Shown one piece after another: positions 17,360 through 25,596 of a DNA stretch of 64,000 bases (position 1 is its first letter; each line of letters begins with the position of its first letter). The notes beneath the pieces were generated by a model, which did not search any database, was not told where the DNA came from, and worked only from the letters and a program-made list of their open reading frames with translations. The DNA is from Rudanella sp031411995 (lineage in GTDB: Bacteria > Bacteroidota > Bacteroidia > Cytophagales > Spirosomataceae): assembly GCA_031411995.1 (NCBI GenBank), contig JANOCD010000023.1, positions 62,001 through 126,000 on the forward strand, read 5' to 3'. Position numbers and translations under genes: made by a program.

Positions 17360-19903
17360 CTAATGGGCAACAGAAACCAATGGCCGATAGGCATTAACAT
17401 CACCCCAAAACCGCTCGACAATTCCTTTTAGGGCCTCGTGACCAAGCACCTCCGGGTCGTCGTAAGCCGCAATCAGGAGGGGATAATCTTGGGATAGATC
17501 TTTAAAATCCTGTTTCAATTTCTTGAAGTGCGTGTCTTCAATATTGTGCTGGGCCATGTATTGCCGAAGTCGTTCCGGCGATGAGTAGGGCGCACTCAGC
17601 TCTTTAATGGAAACACCCGCAAACCGCCCCGTCGCAAATCCGTGTCGGTAAGCTTCTTCCAGATACGCTTCTATCTCGTTATAAAGCGAATCCGATTCAT
17701 CCTGCACATACTGTTTGGCCCGATAACAGGCCGCAAAAAAGGCCGTTCGCCGGTCGCGGTCCCGGCGGGGTCGAAATGGGTGATTCGGCGTTTTTGGAAG
17801 CCGGATCAGGCGGTATGCTTCGCCTTCGAGAGCCGACAGAAGGCCCGCCAACTGACTGTCGTAAGAATCGAAATCGGCCTGGGTTCTGTTTTGCTGCACC
17901 ACAGACATGCTGCGGTTGAACCGAATGGGCAAATCATCGACCGGCACAATGGGCGTATCGTCGGATTTGCCACTGGGCTTCATCACGGCTACCATCGACG
18001 TAATGCGTAATTGATCCACAAACGTTGCCATACCAAAGAGGTGCTGAATCTGCTCGTAGCGGCTCAGATACCCTTTTCGGTCGCAGAGTGAAACCAGCAG
18101 CGTTCCCTGCACCTGTTGGTTGGCGGGTGTTCCAAACTGAATACTCAGCAAATGATCCTGACTAACCAGAACTAATCCTTCCCCCTCGCGACCATTTCCC
18201 GACAGGAAAGCCATGCCCGTTTCGGTCAGCAGCAGACTGTGCCGGAATACCTCAGGTGGATCATCGCCGTTAACCCGCTCGGTCATATACAAATCGTAGT
18301 GGCCCGCTAACGGTACCACCTGATTTGTTTTCTCAAGGCCTTTCAAGCGATCAACTACCTGACTATCAGTGGACATAACTAAACCTTTTTGCCCTGTCAG
18401 ATACCCCGACACCTCCGCATACTGACTATCTCGGCGAAATTGAGGCATGTCCAGATCCAGCAGAATCGGTTCTGGCTGCACCCGCAACACCACCCGCCCC
18501 GATGTTGGGTAGGTCAGGCTATGGTCGAAACCGGCATATACTCCCAACAGGTATTGGTCTTTGGTTAAGGCCCCCTCCAGAAAATAATGCAACCGATACG
18601 ATCCATTATCGGTGTTGTAGTCCAGATCGACCTCGATCCCGTGGGCAAACGGCATCGCGAATCCCGCCATTCGGGGGTGTTTGTGGTTGTTCGGATAGCG
18701 GCACTCAACCCGGCCAGCCGCCGAAATTTTGCACGAAAACAAGGTTACCTGCCCCGTTGACGGGTGAATAAAAAATCCCTGGTAGGTTTGGGCGATATTT
18801 TCTAACAATCGAACATTTTTGGCAAATGGCAACGACTCAATGGACTCGATGACCCCATCGTGGACCGGCACATCGACCCGGCGGCCCAGCAAAAAATGAA
18901 ATAACTCAACCGGAATCGACTCTGAATTGCTTGTGTACTGACTGATCATGGCCTGACACTGTGCTTCAGACTGTTGCCGCCACCACACCATCAATCCGGC
19001 AGCCGGATGCCGAAACCGATCTTTACCGCTCAAACTGGCAAACGCGCCCGTGTACACCGGTGCCATGTGATTCGGCCAGTCGAGTGTTATTTGTGTCCAG
19101 ACATCGCGCCGGTCCTGATCGGGTGCGTCGATAAGCCGCAGAGCCAGCGTGCGTTTATCCGGCATATTTACCTCCGTAGCCACCGTAGTGTGCTGTCCAT
19201 CGCTGTACCAGTATGTAATTTCAGTGTTTTTCCAAGCCTCTTCCACCGACCGGTTGTGCAGGGGTGCCTTCACGATGGCGTAGCCCACTTTCTCTTTGCT
19301 TTTCTTGCGGTGAGGTCGCCAGTAAAAAGCCAGAAAATAGCGATTGTCAGGGTCTGGCATCCACTCCATTGGCTCCTGTTCGGATTCTTCGGATGGCTCA
19401 GTGGCCTCTTTCGGTTTTCGGCCCCGGCCCTGCCGTTTTTGCAGATCCGGTGAGCCGGTATCCATCAACTGTCCATTATTCCAGAACGTCAGTTGATTCT
19501 GTTCTTCCTTGATAGAAAACCGTCCCCCTGACCGGTGAATCAGGTATTGGGCCAGACTGATTGTTTTTGCTTTAGGCGATTTGATGGGCCGTGTATCGGC
19601 AACCATCTTCGGAGCCGGGTCGAGCAAAAAGGAAATGTTGGTATCCGAGAGGGTGGCGGTTTTCTCGCCGTCGTTCACAAACAAGGCCAGATAGGGGAGA
19701 TCGGGGTCTTTCAACTCAGTGGAAATCTGTCCGTAACTCTTTTGAATAGCCTGGTGAAAACCGCGCAGTCCATACACAATTTTTTCGCGCTCCGTATGGC
19801 TAAAAAAGTCATGTCGGTTGGTGTCGTCGGGGAGATACTGGTTGAGAAGTACGTCGATGCGTTCGTCGCGAATGGATTCGCTCATGGGTTTGGTAGCACT
19901 CAT
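17360..19903 (-). CDS. Large protein of unknown function with AT-hook-like motif (847 aa)
   Basis: I do not recognise this family. From the ATG at 19903 it encodes 847 aa; an upstream in-frame start at 19969 gives an unconvincing leader. There is no signal peptide and no membrane segment, so it should be cytoplasmic. Residues about 10-80 are helical (ERIDVLLNQYLPDDTNRHDF, GLRGFHQAIQKSYGQI). Residues about 155-175 form a basic-to-acidic linker, QKRQGRGRKPKEATEPSEES, whose RGRKP core resembles an AT-hook. The centre is beta-rich with many FYWRPHRKK, LFHFLLGRRVDVPVHDG and VYAGFDHSLTYPTSGRVVLRV type strands. The C-terminal 150 residues are helical and charged (RRDRDRRTAFFAACYRAKQYVQDESDSLYNEIEAYLEE). 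It stands alone on its strand, with its own terminator downstream. Confidence 0.8.
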   Translation of the reverse strand: MSATKPMSESIRDERIDVLLNQYLPDDTNRHDFFSHTEREKIVYGLRGFHQAIQKSYGQISTELKDPDLPYLALFVNDGEKTATLSDTNISFLLDPAPKMVADTRPIKSPKAKTISLAQYLIHRSGGRFSIKEEQNQLTFWNNGQLMDTGSPDLQKRQGRGRKPKEATEPSEESEQEPMEWMPDPDNRYFLAFYWRPHRKKSKEKVGYAIVKAPLHNRSVEEAWKNTEITYWYSDGQHTTVATEVNMPDKRTLALRLIDAPDQDRRDVWTQITLDWPNHMAPVYTGAFASLSGKDRFRHPAAGLMVWWRQQSEAQCQAMISQYTSNSESIPVELFHFLLGRRVDVPVHDGVIESIESLPFAKNVRLLENIAQTYQGFFIHPSTGQVTLFSCKISAAGRVECRYPNNHKHPRMAGFAMPFAHGIEVDLDYNTDNGSYRLHYFLEGALTKDQYLLGVYAGFDHSLTYPTSGRVVLRVQPEPILLDLDMPQFRRDSQYAEVSGYLTGQKGLVMSTDSQVVDRLKGLEKTNQVVPLAGHYDLYMTERVNGDDPPEVFRHSLLLTETGMAFLSGNGREGEGLVLVSQDHLLSIQFGTPANQQVQGTLLVSLCDRKGYLSRYEQIQHLFGMATFVDQLRITSMVAVMKPSGKSDDTPIVPVDDLPIRFNRSMSVVQQNRTQADFDSYDSQLAGLLSALEGEAYRLIRLPKTPNHPFRPRRDRDRRTAFFAACYRAKQYVQDESDSLYNEIEAYLEEAYRHGFATGRFAGVSIKELSAPYSSPERLRQYMAQHNIEDTHFKKLKQDFKDLSQDYPLLIAAYDDPEVLGHEALKGIVERFWGDVNAYRPLVSVAH

Positions 19904-20045
19904 GCAATAGGGGTGAGATATAGTTAATCTGTGAAAATAGACTGAAAATAAGTGATTTATCACATTCAAAGCAGAAAATTAAGTGGCAAGTAACTGATAA
20001 TACAAATATTTATCTCTAACATAAGATTGGGGGACCTTTGTATCA

Positions 20046-20228
20046 ATGAAAACGATACAGAAAACCCTGCTGATTCTGGTCCTTGGTTTGGCCGGATGCA
20101 ACACTGAGGAGACTCAACCTCAGCCGAAAAACGAGACGGTCATGGTAGTGGCAACGGCGGAGGCTCCGGCAATTGAAACTCCGGTTGCCGATAGTTTGGG
20201 AAGCGGTGGCGGAGGTCGGCCTAAATAA
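20046..20228 (+). CDS. Small lipoprotein (60 aa)
   Basis: This 60-aa ORF has a clear lipoprotein signal (lipobox LAGC, Cys18), then an acidic, Pro/Glu-rich tail ending in SGGGGRPK. It is too short for an enzymatic domain. A strong terminator follows 30 bp after the stop. It is probably a small envelope lipoprotein; no family recognised. Confidence 0.6.
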   Translation: MKTIQKTLLILVLGLAGCNTEETQPQPKNETVMVVATAEAPAIETPVADSLGSGGGGRPK

Positions 20229-20258
20229 GGAGCGAGCTAAACGTTTGTAGGAGTAAGC

Positions 20259-20297
20259 AAAACCCGCTATCGAAGGGATTTAGATAGCGGGTTTTTT
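20259..20297 (+). terminator. Intrinsic terminator after the small lipoprotein
   Basis: AAAACCCGCTATC pairs with GATAGCGGGTTTT and is followed by T residues. It separates the small lipoprotein from the CHAT gene. Confidence 0.8.
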
Positions 20298-20329
20298 GTA
20301 CGTTTGCTATAAATTGCCTGACCAGCGGA

Positions 20330-23161
20330 ATGATAAAATGCACACTTCTTCTTATTATTTCAATCGTTTGCCAACTTCCTGTGCTGGCTCAGGTCAATCC
20401 TGTGGAGCAACAAATTACCAAATTTCTGGCCCGTTCCGATCAGGCTTTTGCTAAAAATAACCTGGATGCAAGTTGTAAACTACTTGATAAGGCCTTGCTC
20501 ATCAGCGACTCAGCTCGATTATTCAAGTATTCAATAATGATCTGTGTGGATTATGCCAACATTGAGACCCAACGAAATCGACAAGCAAAAGCACTTCAAC
20601 TCCTAACAAAAGCCACTACCTACTCTAATCAGTTTAAAGACAAATCGGTGAGACGTAAGTTCATGATCTATCATGCATCGGCAGAGACTTATTATAGTAT
20701 CACCCGGCTTGATTCCGCCAATTATTATTTTAATCAGTGTGCCAATCTCATTAACGCTTACCCCGACTCGTTAAAATCATTTAACTTTTACATGAATTTA
20801 TATTACCTGAGCCGTTCTTATCTGGCACAGGAGACGATGGCTTTTCATGAGTCCATTTCGCTCAATCAGGAAGCGATCCGACGCTATAACATAAAGTATA
20901 AAACAAGCGACGGCTCAGGTAATACTCTCAACTCGCTAGCCAAGTCATACCTTGCTCTTGGTCAATTTGCAAGAGCCGACTCGGCCTTCCGTCAGTCGGC
21001 CCGGATGTTTGCCCCTAATCCTCTTTTCCAGGCTATTATTCTTTGCAACCTGATCGACTCAAAACTCCAGCAAAATCAGGCTAAAGCCGCCCGTACTGTT
21101 TTAACCCAGGCCCAACGCGCCTACCAGACCTATTTTCGCCAGACACCACAACCCGACACGGATGTGGAGCGACGGTTGAAACAGGCTCTAGCCGGTGTGC
21201 TACTGGCCGAAGGCAACCTGTCAGCCGCTAAAGCTGCCTTCGCCGATCTACTTACATTCAGCCAGAAACACTTCACGATGCCCTCGGCTTTCCGCGTTGA
21301 TGCGCACTTGAGCCTGAGCCGGTTGCATCAGCACGAAGGTAACACCGCTGCTGGCCGGCAAGCTCTTGATGCGGCTGTGCGCGAAGCCTATGGCCCCCGT
21401 GCCCGCTCGTGGCAACAGGCAATTTTACCCCGCTCGCTCATCACAGCCTTAACCCAAAAGGCAGCCTTTTTGTCGACAGCTCCCGCGTCAACAACGGCCA
21501 TTCGACGGACCAACGCGCAAGAGGCTCTGTTGGCTTATGAACAAGCCATTGACCTCGTAACTTCACTTCGACGGGGGGCCTTACTTCCTGAATCCAAGGC
21601 TTTTCTGGCCCAAAAATCGGCGGGGCTTTATGGACCAGCTTTGGGTCTCTGCTACGAACTGGCTCAACAACCCGGCGCGGCCCAACAGTTTCAGCAACGG
21701 GCCTTTGCCCTGTTCGACAAGCAGCAAAACAGCCTGTTGGCCGATTCGCAACTGGAGCAACAGCTCGTGCGGCAATTTTTACCCCCGTTTCTGCAAACCG
21801 AATTCAGAACCCTAAACCAACGGCTCAGTCAACTAAGGCTGGTGCGCGAAGGCAGCAGCAATGCCACCCTCGAAGCCGAGTTGAACAAGACCGAAAGAAG
21901 CCTGATCGAGTGGCAACAACGGGTCGCAAGCGACTATCCGGCCTATGGACAATCGCTTCGAAAAATTATCCAACTATCTATTGTTGAATACCGTCAACAC
22001 CTGTCGGCCGGTGAAGTTTTGTTGTGTTATGCACCCACACCGTCGGGTTTACTGGTGCTGACGCTCGACCGGGAAACCTGCTCGTTTAGGCGGATTCCGG
22101 TGGCACCGGAGTCGCTTAACCGCGCCATTGCGAACTACCGGGCAGAAATTTCGCGCGATCCGGGCATTGTCGGACTGTATGACAACCGACCGGCTCGCCG
22201 GCTTCATCAACTTGTGCTGACCCCCATTCAGGATCAGATCCGGGCGGCCACAGCCATCACCGTGGTGGCTCCCCCAAACTGGCAGATCCCGTTTGAGGCC
22301 CTTGAAAACCGCGCCGGTCGAATGCTTATTCAGGAGACCGAAGTGGGCTACCAGTTTAACCTGTCGGGTCGTTTGGTGCCCACCGAAAGCCGACCGGCCA
22401 AACACCAAAGCCTGACCATGGCCCCATTTGGAGCCGACACGGGCCAGGGACCGTTTCGCATGGCAACCGGCCATCTGTTGCCGCCCCTGCGCGCTTCGGC
22501 CCGGGAAGCTTCGTTGTTAGGCGGGCTAAACTGGCTGGGACGGTCGGCCTCCAAACAACGTTTCCTGATCGATGCCCCCAATGCCCAACAGGTGCTGCTG
22601 ACTACTCATACCTATGCCGGCGAGCGTGAAACGGCCCTGGTTTTCCACCCATCAAAACCCGATGAATCAACCTATCTATTATATCCCTCTGAATTGCAGC
22701 ACGTTGATCTTCGCGCCCTTGAGTTTGCTGGCCTCTCGGCCTGCGCCACCGAAAAAGGCATACAGGTGGTTGGCGATGGGGTTCACTCGTTAGGACGAGC
22801 TATGGCCTGGGCTGGTGCCCGCAGCGTGACCTGCTCGTGGTTTCCGATCAACGACAAAGCCCAGGCCCTGATGGCCAGTTATTTTTACCCCAAACTGACC
22901 AATGGAAAATCGGTCCGGGAAAACCTCCGGCAGGCCCGGCTCGATTTTTTAGCCTCAGCCGAAGGAAAACGATATAGTGGACACCCGTTCTATTGGGCTT
23001 CAACAGCTCTCTATGGTGGTCATAACATTCTCAGCACCAATATTATATGGCCAAAGTCACAACCCTGGGCCATTGGCCTGGGGCTGTTCACCTGTTTTCT
23101 TGGTCTTGTTGGCTGGGTGTTTTTCAGGCAAAAATCTCTTCCCAGAACAAACGGGTTCTGA
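20330..23161 (+). CDS. Exported TPR-CHAT caspase-like protein with C-terminal membrane anchor
   Basis: This 943-aa protein has a signal peptide (VLAQ cleavage), then TPR-like helical repeats over about residues 25-480 and a coiled-coil-prone stretch (LVREGSSNATLEAELNKTERSLIEWQQR). A CHAT domain follows from about residue 560. The catalytic dyad is intact: His760 in TTHTYAGE and Cys805 in LSACATEKG. The last segment WAIGLGLFTCFLGLVGWVFF is a transmembrane helix with a short basic tail. CHAT domains are clan CD (caspase/separase-related) peptidases; TPRs usually mediate partner or substrate recognition. Topology implies the catalytic part is periplasmic. Its 3' end overlaps the convergent anti-sigma-like gene by 38 bp, and the sigma gene lies beyond, so the three probably form one module. 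Confidence 0.9.
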   Translation: MIKCTLLLIISIVCQLPVLAQVNPVEQQITKFLARSDQAFAKNNLDASCKLLDKALLISDSARLFKYSIMICVDYANIETQRNRQAKALQLLTKATTYSNQFKDKSVRRKFMIYHASAETYYSITRLDSANYYFNQCANLINAYPDSLKSFNFYMNLYYLSRSYLAQETMAFHESISLNQEAIRRYNIKYKTSDGSGNTLNSLAKSYLALGQFARADSAFRQSARMFAPNPLFQAIILCNLIDSKLQQNQAKAARTVLTQAQRAYQTYFRQTPQPDTDVERRLKQALAGVLLAEGNLSAAKAAFADLLTFSQKHFTMPSAFRVDAHLSLSRLHQHEGNTAAGRQALDAAVREAYGPRARSWQQAILPRSLITALTQKAAFLSTAPASTTAIRRTNAQEALLAYEQAIDLVTSLRRGALLPESKAFLAQKSAGLYGPALGLCYELAQQPGAAQQFQQRAFALFDKQQNSLLADSQLEQQLVRQFLPPFLQTEFRTLNQRLSQLRLVREGSSNATLEAELNKTERSLIEWQQRVASDYPAYGQSLRKIIQLSIVEYRQHLSAGEVLLCYAPTPSGLLVLTLDRETCSFRRIPVAPESLNRAIANYRAEISRDPGIVGLYDNRPARRLHQLVLTPIQDQIRAATAITVVAPPNWQIPFEALENRAGRMLIQETEVGYQFNLSGRLVPTESRPAKHQSLTMAPFGADTGQGPFRMATGHLLPPLRASAREASLLGGLNWLGRSASKQRFLIDAPNAQQVLLTTHTYAGERETALVFHPSKPDESTYLLYPSELQHVDLRALEFAGLSACATEKGIQVVGDGVHSLGRAMAWAGARSVTCSWFPINDKAQALMASYFYPKLTNGKSVRENLRQARLDFLASAEGKRYSGHPFYWASTALYGGHNILSTNIIWPKSQPWAIGLGLFTCFLGLVGWVFFRQKSLPRTNGF

Positions 23162-23858
23162 TGCGCGTCCGGTCCAGATAGGTGCTGGGATAATGCCGTT
23201 CTTCAAGCGATTCATACTGTTGCCAATACTGCTGGGCTTTGGTGGTATCGCCAGTTTTCAGATAAGCCAACGAAAGATTCCACCAGATCGCTTCCCGCAA
23301 ATAGGCACTGATGGGGCCATTTTCAGCCTTGGTGTAATAGACAATGGCTTTCTCAAAATCGCCATTGGTGTAGAAGGCATTGGCCGTAAGAAAATCGTTC
23401 AGAGCTTGTCGTTCGGCGGGGCGCAACCCGCTGACGGGGGCCTGCATAGCATCGCGGTGTACGCCCGCGTCGAGGTCGGCGTTGGCGAGCTGAACCGGGC
23501 TAATAGCCAGATATACACCGCCAATCAGCAACACCATAGCAGCCATAGCAAACGACCACGCGCCTACCGATCGGATGGGAACGCGGGCTGTTTTGTGGGC
23601 GGGCCGGGCGAAAGTCGGCTCCTGTGCATCCAACTGATTCATGATGGCCCGGCTCATTTGAATCAGTTTGTTCTGGGTGACCTGGTCGAGCCGAACGGCC
23701 CGGTCTAAAAATGTCCGGGACTTTTGCAGAGCCTGTACCGTTTCGCGAAAATCGGGGTCCTGTTCCATACGCTGTTCGATTGCCCGGCGTTGGTCGTCGG
23801 GAAGTTGATGAGTGATATAATTCTCGATTTGCTCTAAAACGTCAATCGGGAGTTCCAT
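23124..23858 (-). CDS. Anti-sigma-factor-like single-pass membrane protein with TPR tail
   Basis: This 244-aa protein has a cytoplasmic N-terminus (residues 1-95; IENYITHQLPDDQRRAIEQRMEQDPDFRETVQAL). That stretch resembles the short helical region of anti-sigma or zinc-finger-like regulators, although no HxxxCxxC is present. One transmembrane helix (about 100-118, SFAMAAMVLLIGGVYLAI) precedes an extracytoplasmic helical region with TPR character (ANAFYTNGDFEKAIVYYTKAE, NLSLAYLKTGDTTKAQQYW). It overlaps the upstream sigma gene by 17 bp, so the two are translationally coupled. By layout it should sequester the sigma factor and sense an envelope signal, perhaps through TPR contact with the CHAT protein; this is inference. 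Confidence 0.75.
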   Translation of the reverse strand: MELPIDVLEQIENYITHQLPDDQRRAIEQRMEQDPDFRETVQALQKSRTFLDRAVRLDQVTQNKLIQMSRAIMNQLDAQEPTFARPAHKTARVPIRSVGAWSFAMAAMVLLIGGVYLAISPVQLANADLDAGVHRDAMQAPVSGLRPAERQALNDFLTANAFYTNGDFEKAIVYYTKAENGPISAYLREAIWWNLSLAYLKTGDTTKAQQYWQQYESLEERHYPSTYLDRTRIRTRLFWEEIFA

Positions 23859-24456
23859 AATTCTTAATGATAAGCGTCAACTGCTGGCGCGACCGATAAT
23901 ATCGTTGTTTGGCGGCTTCTTCCGAAATACCCAGCAAAAGCCCGATTTCGCGATGGCTTTTCCGTTCAAAATCAAAAAGCCGAATCAGGTCTCCACCGGC
24001 CTTATCAATCTGACCAAGTAGCTGATCAACAATAGAGTAGCGTTCTTTTTCAAAGAGAATATCGACCGCCGTTCTGGGTTCATCGGCTTCGGCGGCATAC
24101 TCATAATCGCGTTCTAATCGCCGAATAGCCTTCTGGCGTTCGTTAAGGTATTTGTTATGACCGATTCGGTAGAGGTAAGTCCGCAAATTGATGCCGGGCA
24201 TCACCTCATATTCATTATCCCACACCTTCCGAAGAAACGTCTCAATCGTATCCTGAAAGAGATCGTTCATAAAATGCTCATCGAACCGGAGCAGTTCACG
24301 CTGCGCATCGGTCCGCACAAAATTGGTTATATAGTGCTTGTACTGGTACAATAACCGCACGGCCCAATCGACCCGCGTGGCATTACCCGAACGAATAGCA
24401 TCCACTAGTTCACTGTCAGTTGGTTCGCTCGCCATACGTCGAAAAAGCTTTTTCAC
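23842..24456 (-). CDS. ECF-type RNA polymerase sigma factor
   Basis: This 204-aa sigma-70-like protein has region 2 recognisable in FDEHFMNDLFQDTIETFLRKVWDNEYEV...LRTYLYRIGHNKYLNERQK. Region 4 is DLIRLFDFERKSHREIGLLLGISEEAAKQRYYRSRQQL, an HTH for -35 recognition. The first codon here is GTG at 24456; an ATG at 24435 would remove seven residues. The anti-sigma-like gene follows with a 17-bp overlap. ECF factors in Bacteroidota direct RNA polymerase to stress or surface regulons; the target genes here are unknown, but the convergent CHAT gene is an obvious candidate. Confidence 0.9.
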   Translation of the reverse strand: MKKLFRRMASEPTDSELVDAIRSGNATRVDWAVRLLYQYKHYITNFVRTDAQRELLRFDEHFMNDLFQDTIETFLRKVWDNEYEVMPGINLRTYLYRIGHNKYLNERQKAIRRLERDYEYAAEADEPRTAVDILFEKERYSIVDQLLGQIDKAGGDLIRLFDFERKSHREIGLLLGISEEAAKQRYYRSRQQLTLIIKNYGTPD

Positions 24457-24618
24457 GGGTTAATGGCAGTTGGGACCTGAAAAGTAACAGAAAGCTGAAT
24501 AATATCGCGACGAGTGCGCTGTCATTGCACCCGAACACTTGACATTACGAAAACAGTTTGGTAAGTTAGTCCGCTGAAAAACAGCTCCTTGTACCTCAAA
24601 AACCTAAATACTTTCGCT

Positions 24619-25041
24619 ATGGCACAACAAGCCGTTCTGGAACCAGAATTGGGTCCTATTTTTACTGACAAAGCCCCCTTTCAACTACCTGAAGAATTTC
24701 GGGAGGGCTTTGCCAAGTACATCCCGTATGTTGCCGTTGTGCTCTTGCCACTGTCTCTACTGGCGATTTTGTTTGGTGGAGGAGTAGCCATCTTAAGCGG
24801 CTTTCTGCTTAATATCAGGGCGAGCGTTGCCCTGATGCTGATTGTGGCCTCCCTGATCGTGGGGGCTTTGGCCATTCCGGGCCTCTTTAAACGCACCCGC
24901 GAAAGCTGGATCAAAATGTACATTGCCGAATTGCTCTATATTCTTTCGGCTCTGATTTCGTTAGATATTGTCAGTTTAATTCTGTCATTTCTGCTTGGCC
25001 TGTTCATTCTGTTCCAGGTGCGGAGTAAGTATGTAAATTAA
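24619..25041 (+). CDS. Hypothetical integral membrane protein (140 aa)
   Basis: From the ATG at 24619 (a TTG at 24589 is less likely) this encodes 140 aa. A polar N-terminus (LEPELGPIFTDKAPFQLPEEF) is followed by three or four hydrophobic segments (YIPYVAVVLLPLSLLAILFGG, ASVALMLIVASLIVGALAIPG, LLYILSALISLDIVSLILSF). It is probably an inner-membrane protein. I cannot assign a function. It stands alone between the sigma gene (divergent) and a very strong terminator. Confidence 0.7.
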   Translation: MAQQAVLEPELGPIFTDKAPFQLPEEFREGFAKYIPYVAVVLLPLSLLAILFGGGVAILSGFLLNIRASVALMLIVASLIVGALAIPGLFKRTRESWIKMYIAELLYILSALISLDIVSLILSFLLGLFILFQVRSKYVN

Positions 25042-25058
25042 GGAATCCCCCAATTACC

Positions 25059-25108
25059 AAGACCCGTCCCGGCTGCTCAAATTTTAGAGCAGCCGGGACG
25101 GGTCTTTT
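25059..25108 (+). terminator. Strong intrinsic terminator
   Basis: A perfect 20-bp GC-rich stem (AAGACCCGTCCCGGC... and complement) with an 8-nt AT loop is followed by T residues, 18 bp after the membrane-protein stop codon. Confidence 0.9.
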
Positions 25109-25134
25109 CGTTATAGAGAAAACAAACTCAACGT

Positions 25135-25578
25135 ATGAAAACGAATTGCCTGTCTGTTCGGCAGCTTCTGCCCCTGTTTTGCCTGAGTCTTCTGCTGATT
25201 CTGAATGCCTGTAACAAAAAAGAAGAGGAAACCGTCGACCCCAATAACCCCGGCGCGACCGTGGTGGGTAACTACACGATCAGTTATTACAACGCCAATG
25301 GTACGGAGTATGACGCGGCCAAAATAGGGGCCATTGGCACTATCTCGGTGGCCAGTTCTGGCAACGAGTTTGTAACGGTCGATCAGGTATTAGCCATTAA
25401 AAACACGACCATTTATAACCCATTTCCAACTTCCATGCGGATTGTAAAAAGCGGAGACCGATCTGTTTTGCTCCAGACGTTCGACAACAAACCCATTGGC
25501 ACCATCGACAACGGCAACATGGACATTAAGCTCACCGATTCAATATATATGACAACGATTCGGGCAAAACGCTTATGA
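25135..25578 (+). CDS. Hypothetical lipoprotein (147 aa)
   Basis: This lipoprotein has lipobox LNAC (Cys26), followed by an acidic linker (KKEEETVDPNNPG) and a compact beta-strand domain of about 100 residues (VVGNYTISYYNANGTEYDAAKIGAIGTISV). The topology resembles small lipocalin- or immunoglobulin-like surface proteins, but no family is recognisable. It ends 19 bp before the apionate-lactonase-like gene, so they may be co-transcribed, although a functional link is not evident. Confidence 0.65.
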   Translation: MKTNCLSVRQLLPLFCLSLLLILNACNKKEEETVDPNNPGATVVGNYTISYYNANGTEYDAAKIGAIGTISVASSGNEFVTVDQVLAIKNTTIYNPFPTSMRIVKSGDRSVLLQTFDNKPIGTIDNGNMDIKLTDSIYMTTIRAKRL

Positions 25579-25596
25579 TCCCGTAAATTGCCGTGC

